NCBI RefSeq assembly: GCF_030817835.1
Contig: NZ_JAUSZR010000001.1
Location: 310,001 to 374,000 of the forward strand
Source of the DNA: Pseudarthrobacter sp. W1I19
GTDB taxonomy: Bacteria; Actinomycetota; Actinomycetes; Actinomycetales; Micrococcaceae
DNA length: 64,000 bases
Reading direction: 5' to 3'
Shown: piece after piece, positions 47,252-57,996 of the stretch
Numbering within the stretch: the first letter of the stretch is position 1
Layout of the letters: each line of letters begins with the position of its first letter
Position numbers and translations under genes: made by a program
The notes under the pieces: model-generated
What the model was told of the DNA's origin: nothing
What the model saw: the letters and a program-made list of their open reading frames with translations, nothing else
Database searches by the model: none

Positions 47252-48190
47252 ATGACCGTCACCACCCCCACTGCAGCCCGCCCGGCACCGGCACAAGCAC
47301 CCCGGCGCAAGCGCTTCAGCTGGACTCCGTATTTTTTTATTGGACTGGCCGTCCTGTACTTGCTGCTGTTCGCCGTCATCCCGCTACTCAAGGGTCTGGA
47401 TCTCAGCTTCACCAATACACGCCTTCTAAACCCGACTGCGGGACGCTATATCGGCGTCGACAACTATGAGCACCTGCTGGGCGGAGGGGCGTTCTTCAAG
47501 TCAGTGGTCACCACGCTCGTATACACCGCCTTCACTGTTGTCCTGTCGCTAACGCTCGGCACGGTCTCGGCTTTTGTTATCAACCGGTACTTTCCGGGAC
47601 GCACCTTGGCGCGGGCTGTCATCGTTATGCCTTGGGCTGTTCCTACAGTGGCCGTGGCGCTGGTGTTTAGATGGATCTACAACGACTCGACTGGCATCGC
47701 GAACAATGCCAGCAGTGCCCTCGGCCTAGGCGAACGTGGGTGGCTGACGGATCCGGCATACGGGATGCCATCAGTGGTCATCGCGACGGTATGGAAGGTC
47801 ACTCCCTTCGTGATGCTGGTGGTACTGGCAGCGCTGCAGTCGGTTCCCGAGGACCTTTACGAAGCAACCCGCATCGATGGAGCAGACAGTTACAGCACCT
47901 TCAAGCTCGTAGTCCTACCGTTCCTGCTGCCCACGCTGCGCGTTGTCGCACTGCTGATGACCATCTGGTCTTTCAGGCGCTTCGAGATCATCTGGTTGCT
48001 GACCGGTGGCGGGCCCGTGGATGCAACAAACACCATAGTCATTGACGTTTATCGGGAGGCCTTCAACAACAGCCAGCTGGGACTGGCGGCCGCGGCCGGC
48101 ATGCTGGGTCTGGTGCTCTCCCTTGTGGTCACCGCAATATATTTTGTTGTCGAGCAGCGGGCCAATAAGCAGAACGGAATGAACGAATGA
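47252..48190 (+). CDS. CUT1 sugar ABC transporter permease (MalF/UgpA type)
   Basis: 312 residues, about six membrane helices after a basic N-terminal tail. The cytoplasmic EAA loop that docks with the ATPase is YEATRIDGADSYSTFKLVVLP. It overlaps the next permease gene by 4 nt. Subunit one of the membrane pore. Confidence 0.95.
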   Translation: MTVTTPTAARPAPAQAPRRKRFSWTPYFFIGLAVLYLLLFAVIPLLKGLDLSFTNTRLLNPTAGRYIGVDNYEHLLGGGAFFKSVVTTLVYTAFTVVLSLTLGTVSAFVINRYFPGRTLARAVIVMPWAVPTVAVALVFRWIYNDSTGIANNASSALGLGERGWLTDPAYGMPSVVIATVWKVTPFVMLVVLAALQSVPEDLYEATRIDGADSYSTFKLVVLPFLLPTLRVVALLMTIWSFRRFEIIWLLTGGGPVDATNTIVIDVYREAFNNSQLGLAAAAGMLGLVLSLVVTAIYFVVEQRANKQNGMNE

Positions 48191-49023
48191 TTGCGAACAG
48201 ACGTCTAAGCGTCGGCGTGAGGGCACTTCTGGCGTTGCTTTTGACCTGCCTTGCCGGGTTCCCGCTCTTCTGGATCATCAATACTGCCATGACGCCCACC
48301 AACGATTTGTACCAAGGTCAGCAGAGGGTCGTTCCCGATCTATCACGCACCCTTAATCTTTTCTCTGTGCTGACCACCGACACGCCTTTTCTGCGCTGGA
48401 TGGGCAACTCCGCCGTCGTCGCCTTCGGAACGACTCTGTTGAGTCTGATCCTGGCGACCATGGCAGCATACGCACTTTCCCGTTATAAGTTCGTCGGCAA
48501 AGGACCCATGGGTTTCCTGTTCTTCGCCACACAGATGCTTCCGGAGGCACTGCTGGTGGTGCCCTTGTACTCGCTGTTTGCAGCCCTAGGACTGCTCAAC
48601 CAGCTCGGCGGCCTCGTGCTCGTAAACACGGCATTCGCGATGCCCGTGGCCCTGTTCATCCTCAAGTCCGCCATCGACAACATCCCCTATGAGCTGGAGG
48701 AATCGGCGAGGGTTGACGGCTGCAGCCCCCTTAGCATTCTCCAGGTCATGGTGGTCCCGCTCGTGGCTCCGTCCATGGCGGCCGCCGCCGTCATCACGTT
48801 CTTTGACGGGTGGAACGAATACCTGTTCGCCACCACGTTCATCCGCGACCGTTCCTCCTGGGTCGCCTCCACCGGCCTCGCCTCCTTCATAGGAGAGTTC
48901 TCGACGCCCTTGGATACTGTGTTCAGCGCGGCCCTGGTGTTTACCGTTCCGGCTGTCGTCTTCTTCCTCCTCATGCAGCGCAAGATCGTCTCCGGACTCA
49001 CCGCCGGATCAGTAAAGGGATAG
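48187..49023 (+). CDS. CUT1 sugar ABC transporter permease (MalG/UgpE type)
   Basis: 278 residues, six membrane helices. EAA loop LEESARVDGCSPLSILQVMV, followed by the C-terminal helix and basic tail QRKIVSGLTAGSVKG, which is nearly invariant in MalG-type permeases. Overlaps the preceding gene by ATGA and lies 4 bp before the ATPase gene. Confidence 0.95.
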   Translation: MIANRRLSVGVRALLALLLTCLAGFPLFWIINTAMTPTNDLYQGQQRVVPDLSRTLNLFSVLTTDTPFLRWMGNSAVVAFGTTLLSLILATMAAYALSRYKFVGKGPMGFLFFATQMLPEALLVVPLYSLFAALGLLNQLGGLVLVNTAFAMPVALFILKSAIDNIPYELEESARVDGCSPLSILQVMVVPLVAPSMAAAAVITFFDGWNEYLFATTFIRDRSSWVASTGLASFIGEFSTPLDTVFSAALVFTVPAVVFFLLMQRKIVSGLTAGSVKG

Positions 49024-49027
49024 TCCC

Positions 49028-50197
<1,170 letters not shown>

Positions 50198-50223
50198 GTG
50201 TCGGCGACACAGTTAGAAAAGCC

Positions 50224-51261
50224 ATGAACACAAAAAGAACGGCAGCGCGCACGCCGCCGCCGATATTGTGCCTGGGCGAAACCATGGTGCTGCTCACACC
50301 CGATAGCGGCCGCCTGGCCAAAAGCAGCCACCTTGGCATTCACGTGGGGGGCGCGGAAAGCAACGTGGCGGCGGGGATCGCACACCTGGGCCACGACGTC
50401 GAGTGGATCAGCAGGCTCGGCGACGATCCTTTCGGACGCATCATCATCGACTTCCTTCGCGGCCGCGGAGTCCACCTGGACAGGGTGCAGGTGGACCCGG
50501 ACCGTCCGACCGGGGTCTACTTCAAAGACCGTGAACCGGGGGCAAGCCGCGTGTTTTACTACCGCGCCGGCTCGGCCGCCTCCGCACTCAGCCCCACCGA
50601 CTCTCCGACACTGGCCCTTGAACACCGGACACTTTGCCATGTCTCAGGGATAACCGCCGCGCTTTCGTCCTCGGCCAATAACCTGCTTCAGCACATCCTC
50701 ATTGACCATCGCGCCCCGGATGTCCTCATAAGTTTTGACGTCAACTACCGCCCTGCCCTCTGGCCTCTGAAGACAGCTGCCACACGTTTGCTTGAGCTGG
50801 CCAGCCATGCAGACATCGTGGTGGTGGGCAGGGATGAGGCGCAAGCACTGTGGGGGACCGAACGAGCAGAGGACGTACGCGCAATCCTTCCGGACGTGCC
50901 CCACCTGGTGGTTAAGGACGCCGGCATCGAAGCTGTTCACTTCACCGGCCAGACCATTACCCACCAACCGGCCCTGTCCGCGGAGATAGTGGAACCGGTG
51001 GGTGCCGGGGATGCATTCGCTGCGGGATATCTCTCGGGATTCCTGCGGGGTTTTGACACCCCGAGGGCCCTCCGTCTGGGACACCTCATGGCTGGACTGA
51101 CCCTGCAGCACGTCAGCGACCTGCCAGTGCTGCCCGACTCCGAGGACATCGTAGGAGCCAGCGCACTTGAGGGCGAGGATTGGGCCGGAATCCGGCTTAA
51201 CGCTACGCACCTTCACGACCTGAAATCCCTCTCACAGAAAGGAAACACGCGTGTCCACTGA
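50224..51261 (+). CDS. kdgK: PfkB-family sugar kinase, 2-keto-3-deoxygluconate kinase-like
   Basis: 345 residues of ribokinase fold. N-terminal VGGAESNVAAGIAHLG; FYYRAGSAAS (111-120) and FDVNYRPALW (171-180), both typical of KDG kinases where Tyr-Arg contacts the keto acid; and the C-terminal catalytic motif GAGDAFAAGY with Asp263. It would phosphorylate 2-keto-3-deoxygluconate (or a close keto-deoxy acid) at O6 with ATP. It overlaps the aldolase gene by 11 nt, which fixes the two as consecutive Entner-Doudoroff-type steps. Confidence 0.88.
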   Translation: MNTKRTAARTPPPILCLGETMVLLTPDSGRLAKSSHLGIHVGGAESNVAAGIAHLGHDVEWISRLGDDPFGRIIIDFLRGRGVHLDRVQVDPDRPTGVYFKDREPGASRVFYYRAGSAASALSPTDSPTLALEHRTLCHVSGITAALSSSANNLLQHILIDHRAPDVLISFDVNYRPALWPLKTAATRLLELASHADIVVVGRDEAQALWGTERAEDVRAILPDVPHLVVKDAGIEAVHFTGQTITHQPALSAEIVEPVGAGDAFAAGYLSGFLRGFDTPRALRLGHLMAGLTLQHVSDLPVLPDSEDIVGASALEGEDWAGIRLNATHLHDLKSLSQKGNTRVH

Positions 51262-51871
51262 CCTCATCAGCCTGCTCCAGGGGCAACCCGTCATGGCAAT
51301 CCTGCGCAACATGGACCCCCAGCGGTCCGTTGAATTGGCCTCGAAGGCATGGGATCTAGGCATAGATCTGGTCGAGGTCCCAATCCAATCCCCCGACGCA
51401 GTGCCGTCGCTTGCAGCCGTCGTTCGAGCGGGGGCTGAACGAGGAAAACCGGTCGGATCGGGTACCGTCGTGACGGAAGAACAGGTGCGGCAAAGCGCCA
51501 AAATGGGTGTCGCCTTCACGGTCGCGCCGGGTCTGGACCCGGAAGTCATCAGCCTCTGCCGCAACCTGCAACTGCCGCACCTCCCCGGGGTGGCCACCCC
51601 GAGCGAGATACAGTCAGCAATACGTCTGGGCTGTACGGTCCTCAAAGCATTCCCGGCATCCATTCTTGGGCCCGAATGGTTCAAGGCCATGCGCGGTCCC
51701 TTCCCGGGGGTCTCCTTTGTCGCCACGGGCGGGATTGACGCTTCCAACGCGGCGGTCTTCCTCGATGCAGGAGCCACAACGATCGCGGTCGGTTCAGCAC
51801 TGGCCGACAGCCGCCAACTCGATCTGATCACAGAAATCATTGCCACTCGGGGTACTCCGAGACCGGTATAG
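51251..51871 (+). CDS. eda: KDPG/KHG aldolase (2-keto-3-deoxy-6-phosphogluconate aldolase)
   Basis: 206 residues from GTG 51251 (GAAAGGA upstream within kdgK). Eda residues are in place: Arg19, Glu42 (LVEVPIQSP), GSGTV (69-73), PGVATPSE and the Schiff-base Lys132 in VLKAFPAS. It splits KDPG into pyruvate and glyceraldehyde-3-phosphate. As the end of the kdgK-eda pair it tells what the island's enzymes must produce: a 2-keto-3-deoxy sugar acid. Confidence 0.92.
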   Translation: MSTDLISLLQGQPVMAILRNMDPQRSVELASKAWDLGIDLVEVPIQSPDAVPSLAAVVRAGAERGKPVGSGTVVTEEQVRQSAKMGVAFTVAPGLDPEVISLCRNLQLPHLPGVATPSEIQSAIRLGCTVLKAFPASILGPEWFKAMRGPFPGVSFVATGGIDASNAAVFLDAGATTIAVGSALADSRQLDLITEIIATRGTPRPV

Positions 51872-51909
51872 CGCGAAACAGCCAAGCGGGCCTGACTCGG
51901 CAGGGGCAT

Positions 51910-52317
51910 TCAAGGCCGGTCGTATGCGCGCACCAGCGGGTCTACTTCCCTTGAAATAAGGCCATCCGCGGTTTCTACTGGAAGCCCGTTCCGGATCCAG
52001 TATTCAATCCCGCCAAGCATTTCACGCACTGGATATTTGAGCTCAGCGAAAGCTAGCGCCCCTACAGTGCTCCCGTTGCAGCCGGGGCCCCAGGAGTAGA
52101 CCACCACATTGCTCCCCAGAGGAATGTGGTGCGGCGCAGCCGTAATAATTTCTGCCGACGGCATGTGTAGGGCTCCGGGGATATGAGCGTGGTCCCAGGA
52201 CGCGCGCCGCCGAGTGTCCACCAGAACGAGCTCCCCGGCAGACATTCCGTCTGCCACGTCCATTACATCGATCTCATACTGGAGCTTGGATCTGAAGAAC
52301 TCGGAAGGGGTAGTCAT
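51910..52317 (-). CDS. Rhodanese-like domain protein
   Basis: 135 residues. One rhodanese domain: VLVDTRRRASWDHAHIPGALHMP and the active-site loop YSWGPGCNGST with the cysteine expected to carry sulfur, then MLGGIEYWIRNGLPVE. Members move sulfane sulfur or merely bind it; single-domain proteins with a long loop like this are often of unknown role. It is on the opposite strand to, and 38 bp beyond, the aldolase gene, and divergent from the nitrilase-family gene. Confidence 0.85.
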   Translation of the reverse strand: MTTPSEFFRSKLQYEIDVMDVADGMSAGELVLVDTRRRASWDHAHIPGALHMPSAEIITAAPHHIPLGSNVVVYSWGPGCNGSTVGALAFAELKYPVREMLGGIEYWIRNGLPVETADGLISREVDPLVRAYDRP

Positions 52318-52460
52318 ATGGTCAACTTACCGGAAGCGCTCTCGCCTATGTAGGCGCCTACTCGCTGCGTACCGCGGCTTCTGCCGCCGGTGGATTCCAG
52401 TGCGAAACAGCCCGTTACGCCGGCCGATGCCGCCGGTCCCCCTACTCCTGAAAGCGTCTG

Positions 52461-53378
52461 ATGAGTACCCGAACCTTGACAGTTTCAGCGGCCCAGCTGG
52501 GGCCAGTACCCCGTTCAGCGACGCGAGCGGAGACCTTGGCCCGCCTCATCCGGCTCCTTGAAGCAGCCGCGGCGGAAGGGGCGCAGCTGGTGGTTTTTCC
52601 GGAGGCCGCCTTGACTCCCTTTTTTCCGCACTGGCTTGTACAGGACGAAGGGGAACTTCTCAGTTATTTCGAGGAAGATGTCCCCGGGACCGGCACGCAG
52701 GCGCTGTTTGACGCGGCCAGCGCACTGCGAGTCGCATTCGTTTTGGGCTTCGCGGAACGAACCATGGATGAGCGGCAGTTCAACACCGCGGCTTTCGTGG
52801 ACGAGGGCGGCCGCGTCATCCATCGCTACCGCAAAGTCCATTTGCCGGGGTTTCGCGACGTGCAACCAGGAACCCCTTTCCAAAACCTGGAAAAGAAGTA
52901 CTTCGAGGTCGGGGACCTTGGGTTCGGAGTGCAAGCATGGCGGAACACCAGGATTGGGCTCGCAATCTGCAATGACCGGCGCTGGGCGGAAACATACCGG
53001 GTGCTGGCCCTGGGTGGCGCCGAGGTTGTCTGTTTGGGGTACAACACGCCTGCATCCAATCCTCATCTTCCGGAAACTGACCACCTGACCGATTTCCACA
53101 ACCACCTGTCCATGCAGGCCGGGGCCTACCAAAACTCAATGTGGGTCATCGGAACAGCCAAGGCGGGAATTGAGGAAGGGGTGAGCCAGATAGGCGGCAG
53201 CGCCATCATCGCTCCGTCCGGGGAGATTGTCGCAGTCGCCAGAACACTCGATGATGAAATTGTGACAGCCGAAATTGATCTGGATATGGTAACGCGGTAT
53301 CGGCGGGAGGTGTTCAACTTCTCCGATCACCGGCGTCCAGAGCACTACACAAGCATCACGCGGCCGCGGGTTCAATAG
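52461..53378 (+). CDS. Nitrilase-superfamily amidohydrolase, N-carbamoyl-D-amino acid hydrolase-like
   Basis: 305 residues. The catalytic triad is at Glu48 (VVFPEAAL), Lys125 (HRYRKVHLPG) and Cys170 (AICNDRRWAE), almost the same numbers as Glu46, Lys126 and Cys171 of the Agrobacterium D-carbamoylase, and the downstream FHNHLSMQAGAYQN is typical of that group. It would release ammonia and CO2 from N-carbamoyl-D-amino acids. Last gene before the right repeat. A functional link to the distant hydantoinase genes (7.5-11.2 kb) is possible but unproven. Confidence 0.85.
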   Translation: MSTRTLTVSAAQLGPVPRSATRAETLARLIRLLEAAAAEGAQLVVFPEAALTPFFPHWLVQDEGELLSYFEEDVPGTGTQALFDAASALRVAFVLGFAERTMDERQFNTAAFVDEGGRVIHRYRKVHLPGFRDVQPGTPFQNLEKKYFEVGDLGFGVQAWRNTRIGLAICNDRRWAETYRVLALGGAEVVCLGYNTPASNPHLPETDHLTDFHNHLSMQAGAYQNSMWVIGTAKAGIEEGVSQIGGSAIIAPSGEIVAVARTLDDEIVTAEIDLDMVTRYRREVFNFSDHRRPEHYTSITRPRVQ

Positions 53379-53421
53379 TGTAGCCCTGGGCACCAGAGAT
53401 AACGCAACGAACTCACCCACC

Positions 53422-53572
53422 TCCCAGCCTCCGGACGTAAACTGACCTTCGCACCACCACTTGTGGACACTGTGTCAGGCAGGAGCTGCGCATGCTCTGG
53501 AAGTTACTCGTTGAATACCTGCCGCCGCACCGGCAGCTGCTGATCGCCGTCGTCGTTTTCCAGCTGGCGCAG
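53422..53572 (+). repeat. Direct repeat, right copy (intact ABC exporter 5' region)
   Basis: 151 bp matching 40820-40976. It starts 70 bp before the exporter ATG and covers its ribosome-binding site (AGGAG) and first 27 codons. The two copies bracket 12.4 kb of catabolic genes in the same orientation. Confidence 0.85.
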
Positions 53573-55240
53573 TCCATCGCGTCGCTGTACCTGCCCACGC
53601 TGAACGCGGACATCATCGATGAGGGCGTGGCCAAGGGGGACACCGGCGTCATCCTCAACCTGGGCGGGCTGATGCTGGGGATCACCCTGCTGCAGATCGC
53701 CTGCGCCGTGATCGCCGTGTACTTCGGGGCGAAGGCGGCCATGGGCACAGGCCGGGACCTGCGCGGCGCCATCTTCTCCCGGGTGGGCGAGTTCTCCGAG
53801 CAGGAAGTCACCAAGTTCGGCGCGCCCAGCCTGATCACCCGCTCCACGAACGACGTCCAGCAGGTCCAGCAGCTTGTCCTGATGGGCGCCACCATGATGG
53901 TGGCCGCGCCGATGCTCGCCATCGGCGGGGTGATCATGGCGGTCCGGCAGGATGTGCAGCTGTCCTGGCTGATCGCCGTCGCCGTGCCCGTGCTGCTGGC
54001 CGGGGTGGGGCTGATCATCTTCCGGATGGTGCCGCTGTTCCGGAAGATGCAGAAGCGGATCGACACCGTGAACCGGGTCCTGCGCGAGCAGCTCACCGGC
54101 ATCCGCGTGGTCCGCGCCTTCGTACGGGAGGACATTGAGAGCGCCCGCTTCGCCCAGGCCAACGAGGACGTCACGGATACCGCGCTCCGGGCCGGCCGGC
54201 TGATGGCGCTCGCCTTCCCCGTGGTGATGCTGGTGATGAACGTGTCCAGCGTGGCGGTGATCTGGTTCGGCTCGTTCCGGATCGAGGACGGGTCCATGCA
54301 GGTGGGCACCCTCATCGCGTTCCTGAGCTACCTCATGCAGATCCTGATGTCCGTCATGATGGCCACCTTTATGGCCGTGATGATCCCGCGCGCGTCCGTC
54401 TCGGCGGACAGGATCGGCGCGGTACTGGGCACGGAGTCGAGCGTGCGGCCGCCGGCGAAGCCCGTCAGCAGTGTTATGTCTCCCGACGGGCGGCGGCGCG
54501 GCGAGCTGGAAATGGTCGACGCCGGATTCGCCTACCCGGGTGCCGACCAGCCCGTCCTGTCCGGGATCAGCTTCACCGCCAGGGCGGGGCAGACGACGGC
54601 GATCATCGGCAGCACCGGCGCCGGCAAAACCACCCTGGTGAACCTCATGCCGCGGCTGTTCGACGCCACCACCGGCGCCGTCAAGATCGACGGCGTGGAC
54701 GTCCGCGAGCTGCACCCGGACCTGCTGTGGGGGCACATCGGCCTGGTCCCGCAGCGGCCCTACCTGTTCACCGGCACCGTGCGCAGCAACCTGCAGTACG
54801 GCAAACCGGACGCCACCGACGACGAATGCTGGCAAGCCCTGGAGATCGCCCAGGCCCGCGGTTTCGTGGAGGAGATGGAGGGCGGCCTGGATGCGCCCAT
54901 CTCACAGGGCGGCACCAACGTCTCCGGCGGGCAGCGGCAGCGGCTGGCCATCGCCCGGGCCCTGGTGAAGCGGCCCGAGCTGTACATCTTCGACGACTCG
55001 TTCTCATCCCTTGACACCGGCACGGACGCCCGGCTGCGCCAGGCCCTCAAGCGCAGCACCGCCGGCGCAACGCTGGTGATCATCGCCCAGCGCGTGTCCA
55101 GCATCGTGGACGCGGACCAGATCTTAGTGCTCGACGACGGCAGGATCGTCGCGCGCGGAACGCACAGTGAGCTGCTGGAGATCTCCGAGACGTACCGCGA
55201 AATCGTGAACTCCCAGCTGGCGGCGGAGGAGACGGTATGA
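53492..55240 (+). CDS. ABC exporter half-transporter, subunit 1 (TMD-NBD, degenerate Walker B)
   Basis: 582 residues: six-helix type I exporter domain (1-320) then a nucleotide-binding domain with Walker A GSTGAGKTT, signature VSGGQRQRLA and Walker B LYIFDDSFSSLD. The catalytic glutamate after Walker B is an aspartate here, so the site it contributes is degenerate. The partner has the normal Glu but a non-standard signature. This complementary asymmetry defines heterodimeric exporters (TM287/288, BmrCD, LmrCD) that expel drugs or lipids. AGGAG lies 7 nt before ATG; the partner overlaps by 4 nt. Confidence 0.95.
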   Translation: MLWKLLVEYLPPHRQLLIAVVVFQLAQSIASLYLPTLNADIIDEGVAKGDTGVILNLGGLMLGITLLQIACAVIAVYFGAKAAMGTGRDLRGAIFSRVGEFSEQEVTKFGAPSLITRSTNDVQQVQQLVLMGATMMVAAPMLAIGGVIMAVRQDVQLSWLIAVAVPVLLAGVGLIIFRMVPLFRKMQKRIDTVNRVLREQLTGIRVVRAFVREDIESARFAQANEDVTDTALRAGRLMALAFPVVMLVMNVSSVAVIWFGSFRIEDGSMQVGTLIAFLSYLMQILMSVMMATFMAVMIPRASVSADRIGAVLGTESSVRPPAKPVSSVMSPDGRRRGELEMVDAGFAYPGADQPVLSGISFTARAGQTTAIIGSTGAGKTTLVNLMPRLFDATTGAVKIDGVDVRELHPDLLWGHIGLVPQRPYLFTGTVRSNLQYGKPDATDDECWQALEIAQARGFVEEMEGGLDAPISQGGTNVSGGQRQRLAIARALVKRPELYIFDDSFSSLDTGTDARLRQALKRSTAGATLVIIAQRVSSIVDADQILVLDDGRIVARGTHSELLEISETYREIVNSQLAAEETV

Positions 55241-57255
55241 GCCCGGAACCCACTCGCGAAGCCGGCACCAAGGCCGCACCTGCCTCCAAAACCGCAAGTG
55301 CCGACGTCGTACGCATTCCACGTCCGGCAGGCGGACCGGGACGTGGCGGGCCCTTCGCCGGGATGAACGTCCCGGCGGAGAAGGCGATGAACTTCTGGCC
55401 GTCGGCCAGGCGGCTGCTGGGGAAGCTGCGGCCGGAGCGGGCGTGGCTGCTGCTGGTGCTGGCGGCGTCGGTGATTAGCGTTGCGCTGCAGGTGATCGGG
55501 CCGCGGCTGCTGGGGGAGGGCACCAACCTGATTTTCGCCGGGGTGGTGTCCAAGGAGCTGCCCGCCGGGGTGGGCAAGGAGCAGCTGATCGCGCAGCTGC
55601 GGGCCGCGGGGGAGAACCAGAAGGCGGACATGCTGACGCCCATGGCACTGACGCCGGGGCAGGGGATCGACTTCGCCGCGCTGGGCAGCGTGCTGACGTG
55701 GGCGCTGGTGCTGTATGTGCTGGCGTCGGGATTCATGTGGGTGCAGGCGTATGTGCTGAACGGGGTGGTGCAGCGGACGGTGTTCGGGCTGCGCGAGGAG
55801 ATTGAGGCGAAGATCCACCGGCTGCCGCTGCGGTATTTCGATTCGATCCAGCGCGGCGAGCTGCTCAGCCGGGTCACGAACGATGTGGACAACATTTCGC
55901 AGAGCCTGCAGCAGACCATCAGCCAGGCGGTGACGTCGGTGCTGTCCGTGGTGGGTGTGCTGGTGATGATGGTGATCCTTTCGCCCACGCTGGCGCTGAT
56001 CGCGCTGGTGACCATTCCGCTGACGCTGGGGATCACGGCGCTGATTGCCAAGCGCTCGCAGAAGCTGTTTGTGGCGCAGTGGAAGAACACGGGGGAGCTG
56101 AACGGGCAGATCGAGGAGACGTACACCGGGCATGCGCTGGTGAAGGTGTTCGGTCGGCAGCGCGAGGTGGAGGAGCGGTTCCGGCAGAAGAACGCGGAGC
56201 TGTACGACGCAAGTTTCGGGGCGCAGTTCATTTCCGGGCTGATCATGCCGGCCATGACGTTCATCGGGAACCTGGTGTACGTGGGGATCGCGGTGGTGGG
56301 CGGCCTGCAGGTGGCGTCCGGTGCGATGCAGCTGGGTGATGTGCAGGCGTTCATCCAGTACTCGCGCCAGTTCACCATGCCGCTGGCGCAGCTAGGGTCC
56401 ATGGCGAACCTGCTGCAGTCCGGGGTGGCTTCGGCGGAGCGGGTGTTCTCGTTGCTTGATGAGGACGAGGAGTCCGTGGAGCCTGCCCCGTCCACTGGTC
56501 CTGTATTTGGGCGGGGGCGGCTGGTGTTCGAGGATGCGTCCTTCTCGTACTCGCCGGACAAGCCGCTGATCGCCGGGCTTTCCCTGGTAGCGGAGCCGGG
56601 GCAGACCGTGGCGATTGTGGGGCCCACCGGGGCGGGCAAGACCACGCTGGTGAACCTGATGATGCGGTTCTACGAGCTGGACGCCGGGCGGATAACGCTC
56701 GACGGCGTGGACGTCACCGCGGTGCCGAGGCGCGAGCTGCGCTCGCGGCTGGGGATGGTGCTGCAGGACACGTGGCTGTTTGGTGGGACCATCCGGGACA
56801 ACATTGCTTACGGGCGGCCTTCGGCTTCGGAGGCAGAGATTCTGGAGGCGGCGCGGGCGACGTACGTGGACCGGTTCGTGCGGTCACTGCCCGAGGGGTA
56901 CGACACGGTGCTGGAGGATGAGGGTGGGAACGTGTCCGCGGGGGAGAAGCAGTTGCTGACGATTGCGCGGGCGTTCCTGGCCCGACCGTCGGTGCTGATC
57001 CTGGACGAGGCGACGTCTTCGGTGGACACCCGGACCGAGGTGCTGGTGCAGAAGGCGATGAGCGCTTTGCGTTCCGACCGGACTTCGTTTGTGATCGCGC
57101 ACCGCCTGTCCACGATCCGCGACGCTGACCTCATCCTGGTGATGGAGGCCGGCCAGATCGTGGAGCAGGGGACGCACGCTTCACTGCTGGCTGCCGGCGG
57201 GGCTTATGCGCGGCTGTACGAGGCGCAGTTCGCGGCTCCTACGGCGGAGGTTTAG
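55237..57255 (+). CDS. ABC exporter half-transporter, subunit 2 (TMD-NBD)
   Basis: 672 residues: a Pro/Ala-rich N-terminal extension of about 60 residues, six transmembrane helices with an insert between the first two (KEQLIAQLRAAGENQKADML), and a nucleotide-binding domain with Walker A GPTGAGKTT, an unusual signature VSAGEKQLLT and canonical Walker B LILDEATSSVD. It pairs with subunit 1. Codons of both are strongly GC3-rich, matching the host chromosome and unlike the genes that follow. Confidence 0.95.
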   Translation: MSPEPTREAGTKAAPASKTASADVVRIPRPAGGPGRGGPFAGMNVPAEKAMNFWPSARRLLGKLRPERAWLLLVLAASVISVALQVIGPRLLGEGTNLIFAGVVSKELPAGVGKEQLIAQLRAAGENQKADMLTPMALTPGQGIDFAALGSVLTWALVLYVLASGFMWVQAYVLNGVVQRTVFGLREEIEAKIHRLPLRYFDSIQRGELLSRVTNDVDNISQSLQQTISQAVTSVLSVVGVLVMMVILSPTLALIALVTIPLTLGITALIAKRSQKLFVAQWKNTGELNGQIEETYTGHALVKVFGRQREVEERFRQKNAELYDASFGAQFISGLIMPAMTFIGNLVYVGIAVVGGLQVASGAMQLGDVQAFIQYSRQFTMPLAQLGSMANLLQSGVASAERVFSLLDEDEESVEPAPSTGPVFGRGRLVFEDASFSYSPDKPLIAGLSLVAEPGQTVAIVGPTGAGKTTLVNLMMRFYELDAGRITLDGVDVTAVPRRELRSRLGMVLQDTWLFGGTIRDNIAYGRPSASEAEILEAARATYVDRFVRSLPEGYDTVLEDEGGNVSAGEKQLLTIARAFLARPSVLILDEATSSVDTRTEVLVQKAMSALRSDRTSFVIAHRLSTIRDADLILVMEAGQIVEQGTHASLLAAGGAYARLYEAQFAAPTAEV

Positions 57256-57287
57256 TTCCGAGAAGTGCAGGCCCGGCCAACTTTCAG

Positions 57288-57339
57288 TAGGAACTGCAGG
57301 GCCCACATAATCGTAGGAACTGCAGGGCCCACATAATCG
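57288..57339. repeat. Perfect 26-bp tandem repeat, two copies
   Basis: Unit begins TAGGAACTGCAGGGCC and ends CACATAATCG; copies at 57288-57313 and 57314-57339 are identical. It starts 32 bp after the ABC exporter stop, at the boundary to the low-GC segment. Confidence 0.95.
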
Positions 57340-57996
57340 AGCTCAAGCGCGAACTTAGGGACGTCTCCCGAAGCGCGCGTATAGGATAACCGTCTGACGC
57401 CTCGCCTTACCAAAATGGGCTAGGCAGGAAACGACGGCCCATCCTATGCGAAGGCCTGGCCAACAAAGGAGTTCGTGTCGCGCTTCGCCTGGACATTCGA
57501 CGGTCATTAACCCAGGGGAACAGCCCGTGCTTAAACATATCGGCGACCTGCCTGTAATCAGCTCCCATATAACTATGAGGACGGCGACGGTGCTGAGGCT
57601 GCTTCCCGCGCATCTGCCGTTCGTGGAGGAATACGGCTCCGTCGGATGGCCCTGACCATCGCCTATCAGGGCAGGGGCTACGTGAGGCGGAGTTCGCGGC
57701 ACCGGTGCTGAGTTCTACGTGCTTTCGATATCCCGTTCTAAGCAGCGATTCACGTGCCTGGTTACAACCCCAACATGTATAGCCACTCCCGACCCTCGTG
57801 TGCCGGCAGTAGAATCTTTTCGTTCTGGTACGGTCAGTGTTGACTTCTCCTAATAGTGACTATTTCCAAGCCTCTTGAGAACGCAGACTTCATCAGGCGG
57901 TAGTTCTTAAAGTATGGAACCATCTGTTTAGTGGAAGCATCCGTCCACATAGGCGTGCCAACGCTCGTCTCTGCAAACCTGAATGGAGCCGATAGC
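57340..57996. other. Non-coding junction between ABC exporter and defence-like cassette
   Basis: About 650 bp without a supported gene. One patch (57675-57702) resembles the last codons of the ABC exporter (57211-57239: GGCT-x4-GAGGCG-x-AGTTCGCGGC-x-CC), suggesting a decayed duplicate of that 3' end, so the following cassette may also have arrived by insertion. AT-rich sequence at 57840-57930 is the likely promoter area of the ATPase gene. Confidence 0.4.

Noticed and set aside
53504..54835. A 443-codon frame antisense to the ABC exporter
   Set aside because: Pure shadow of the exporter; composition is low-complexity and no domain is seen.
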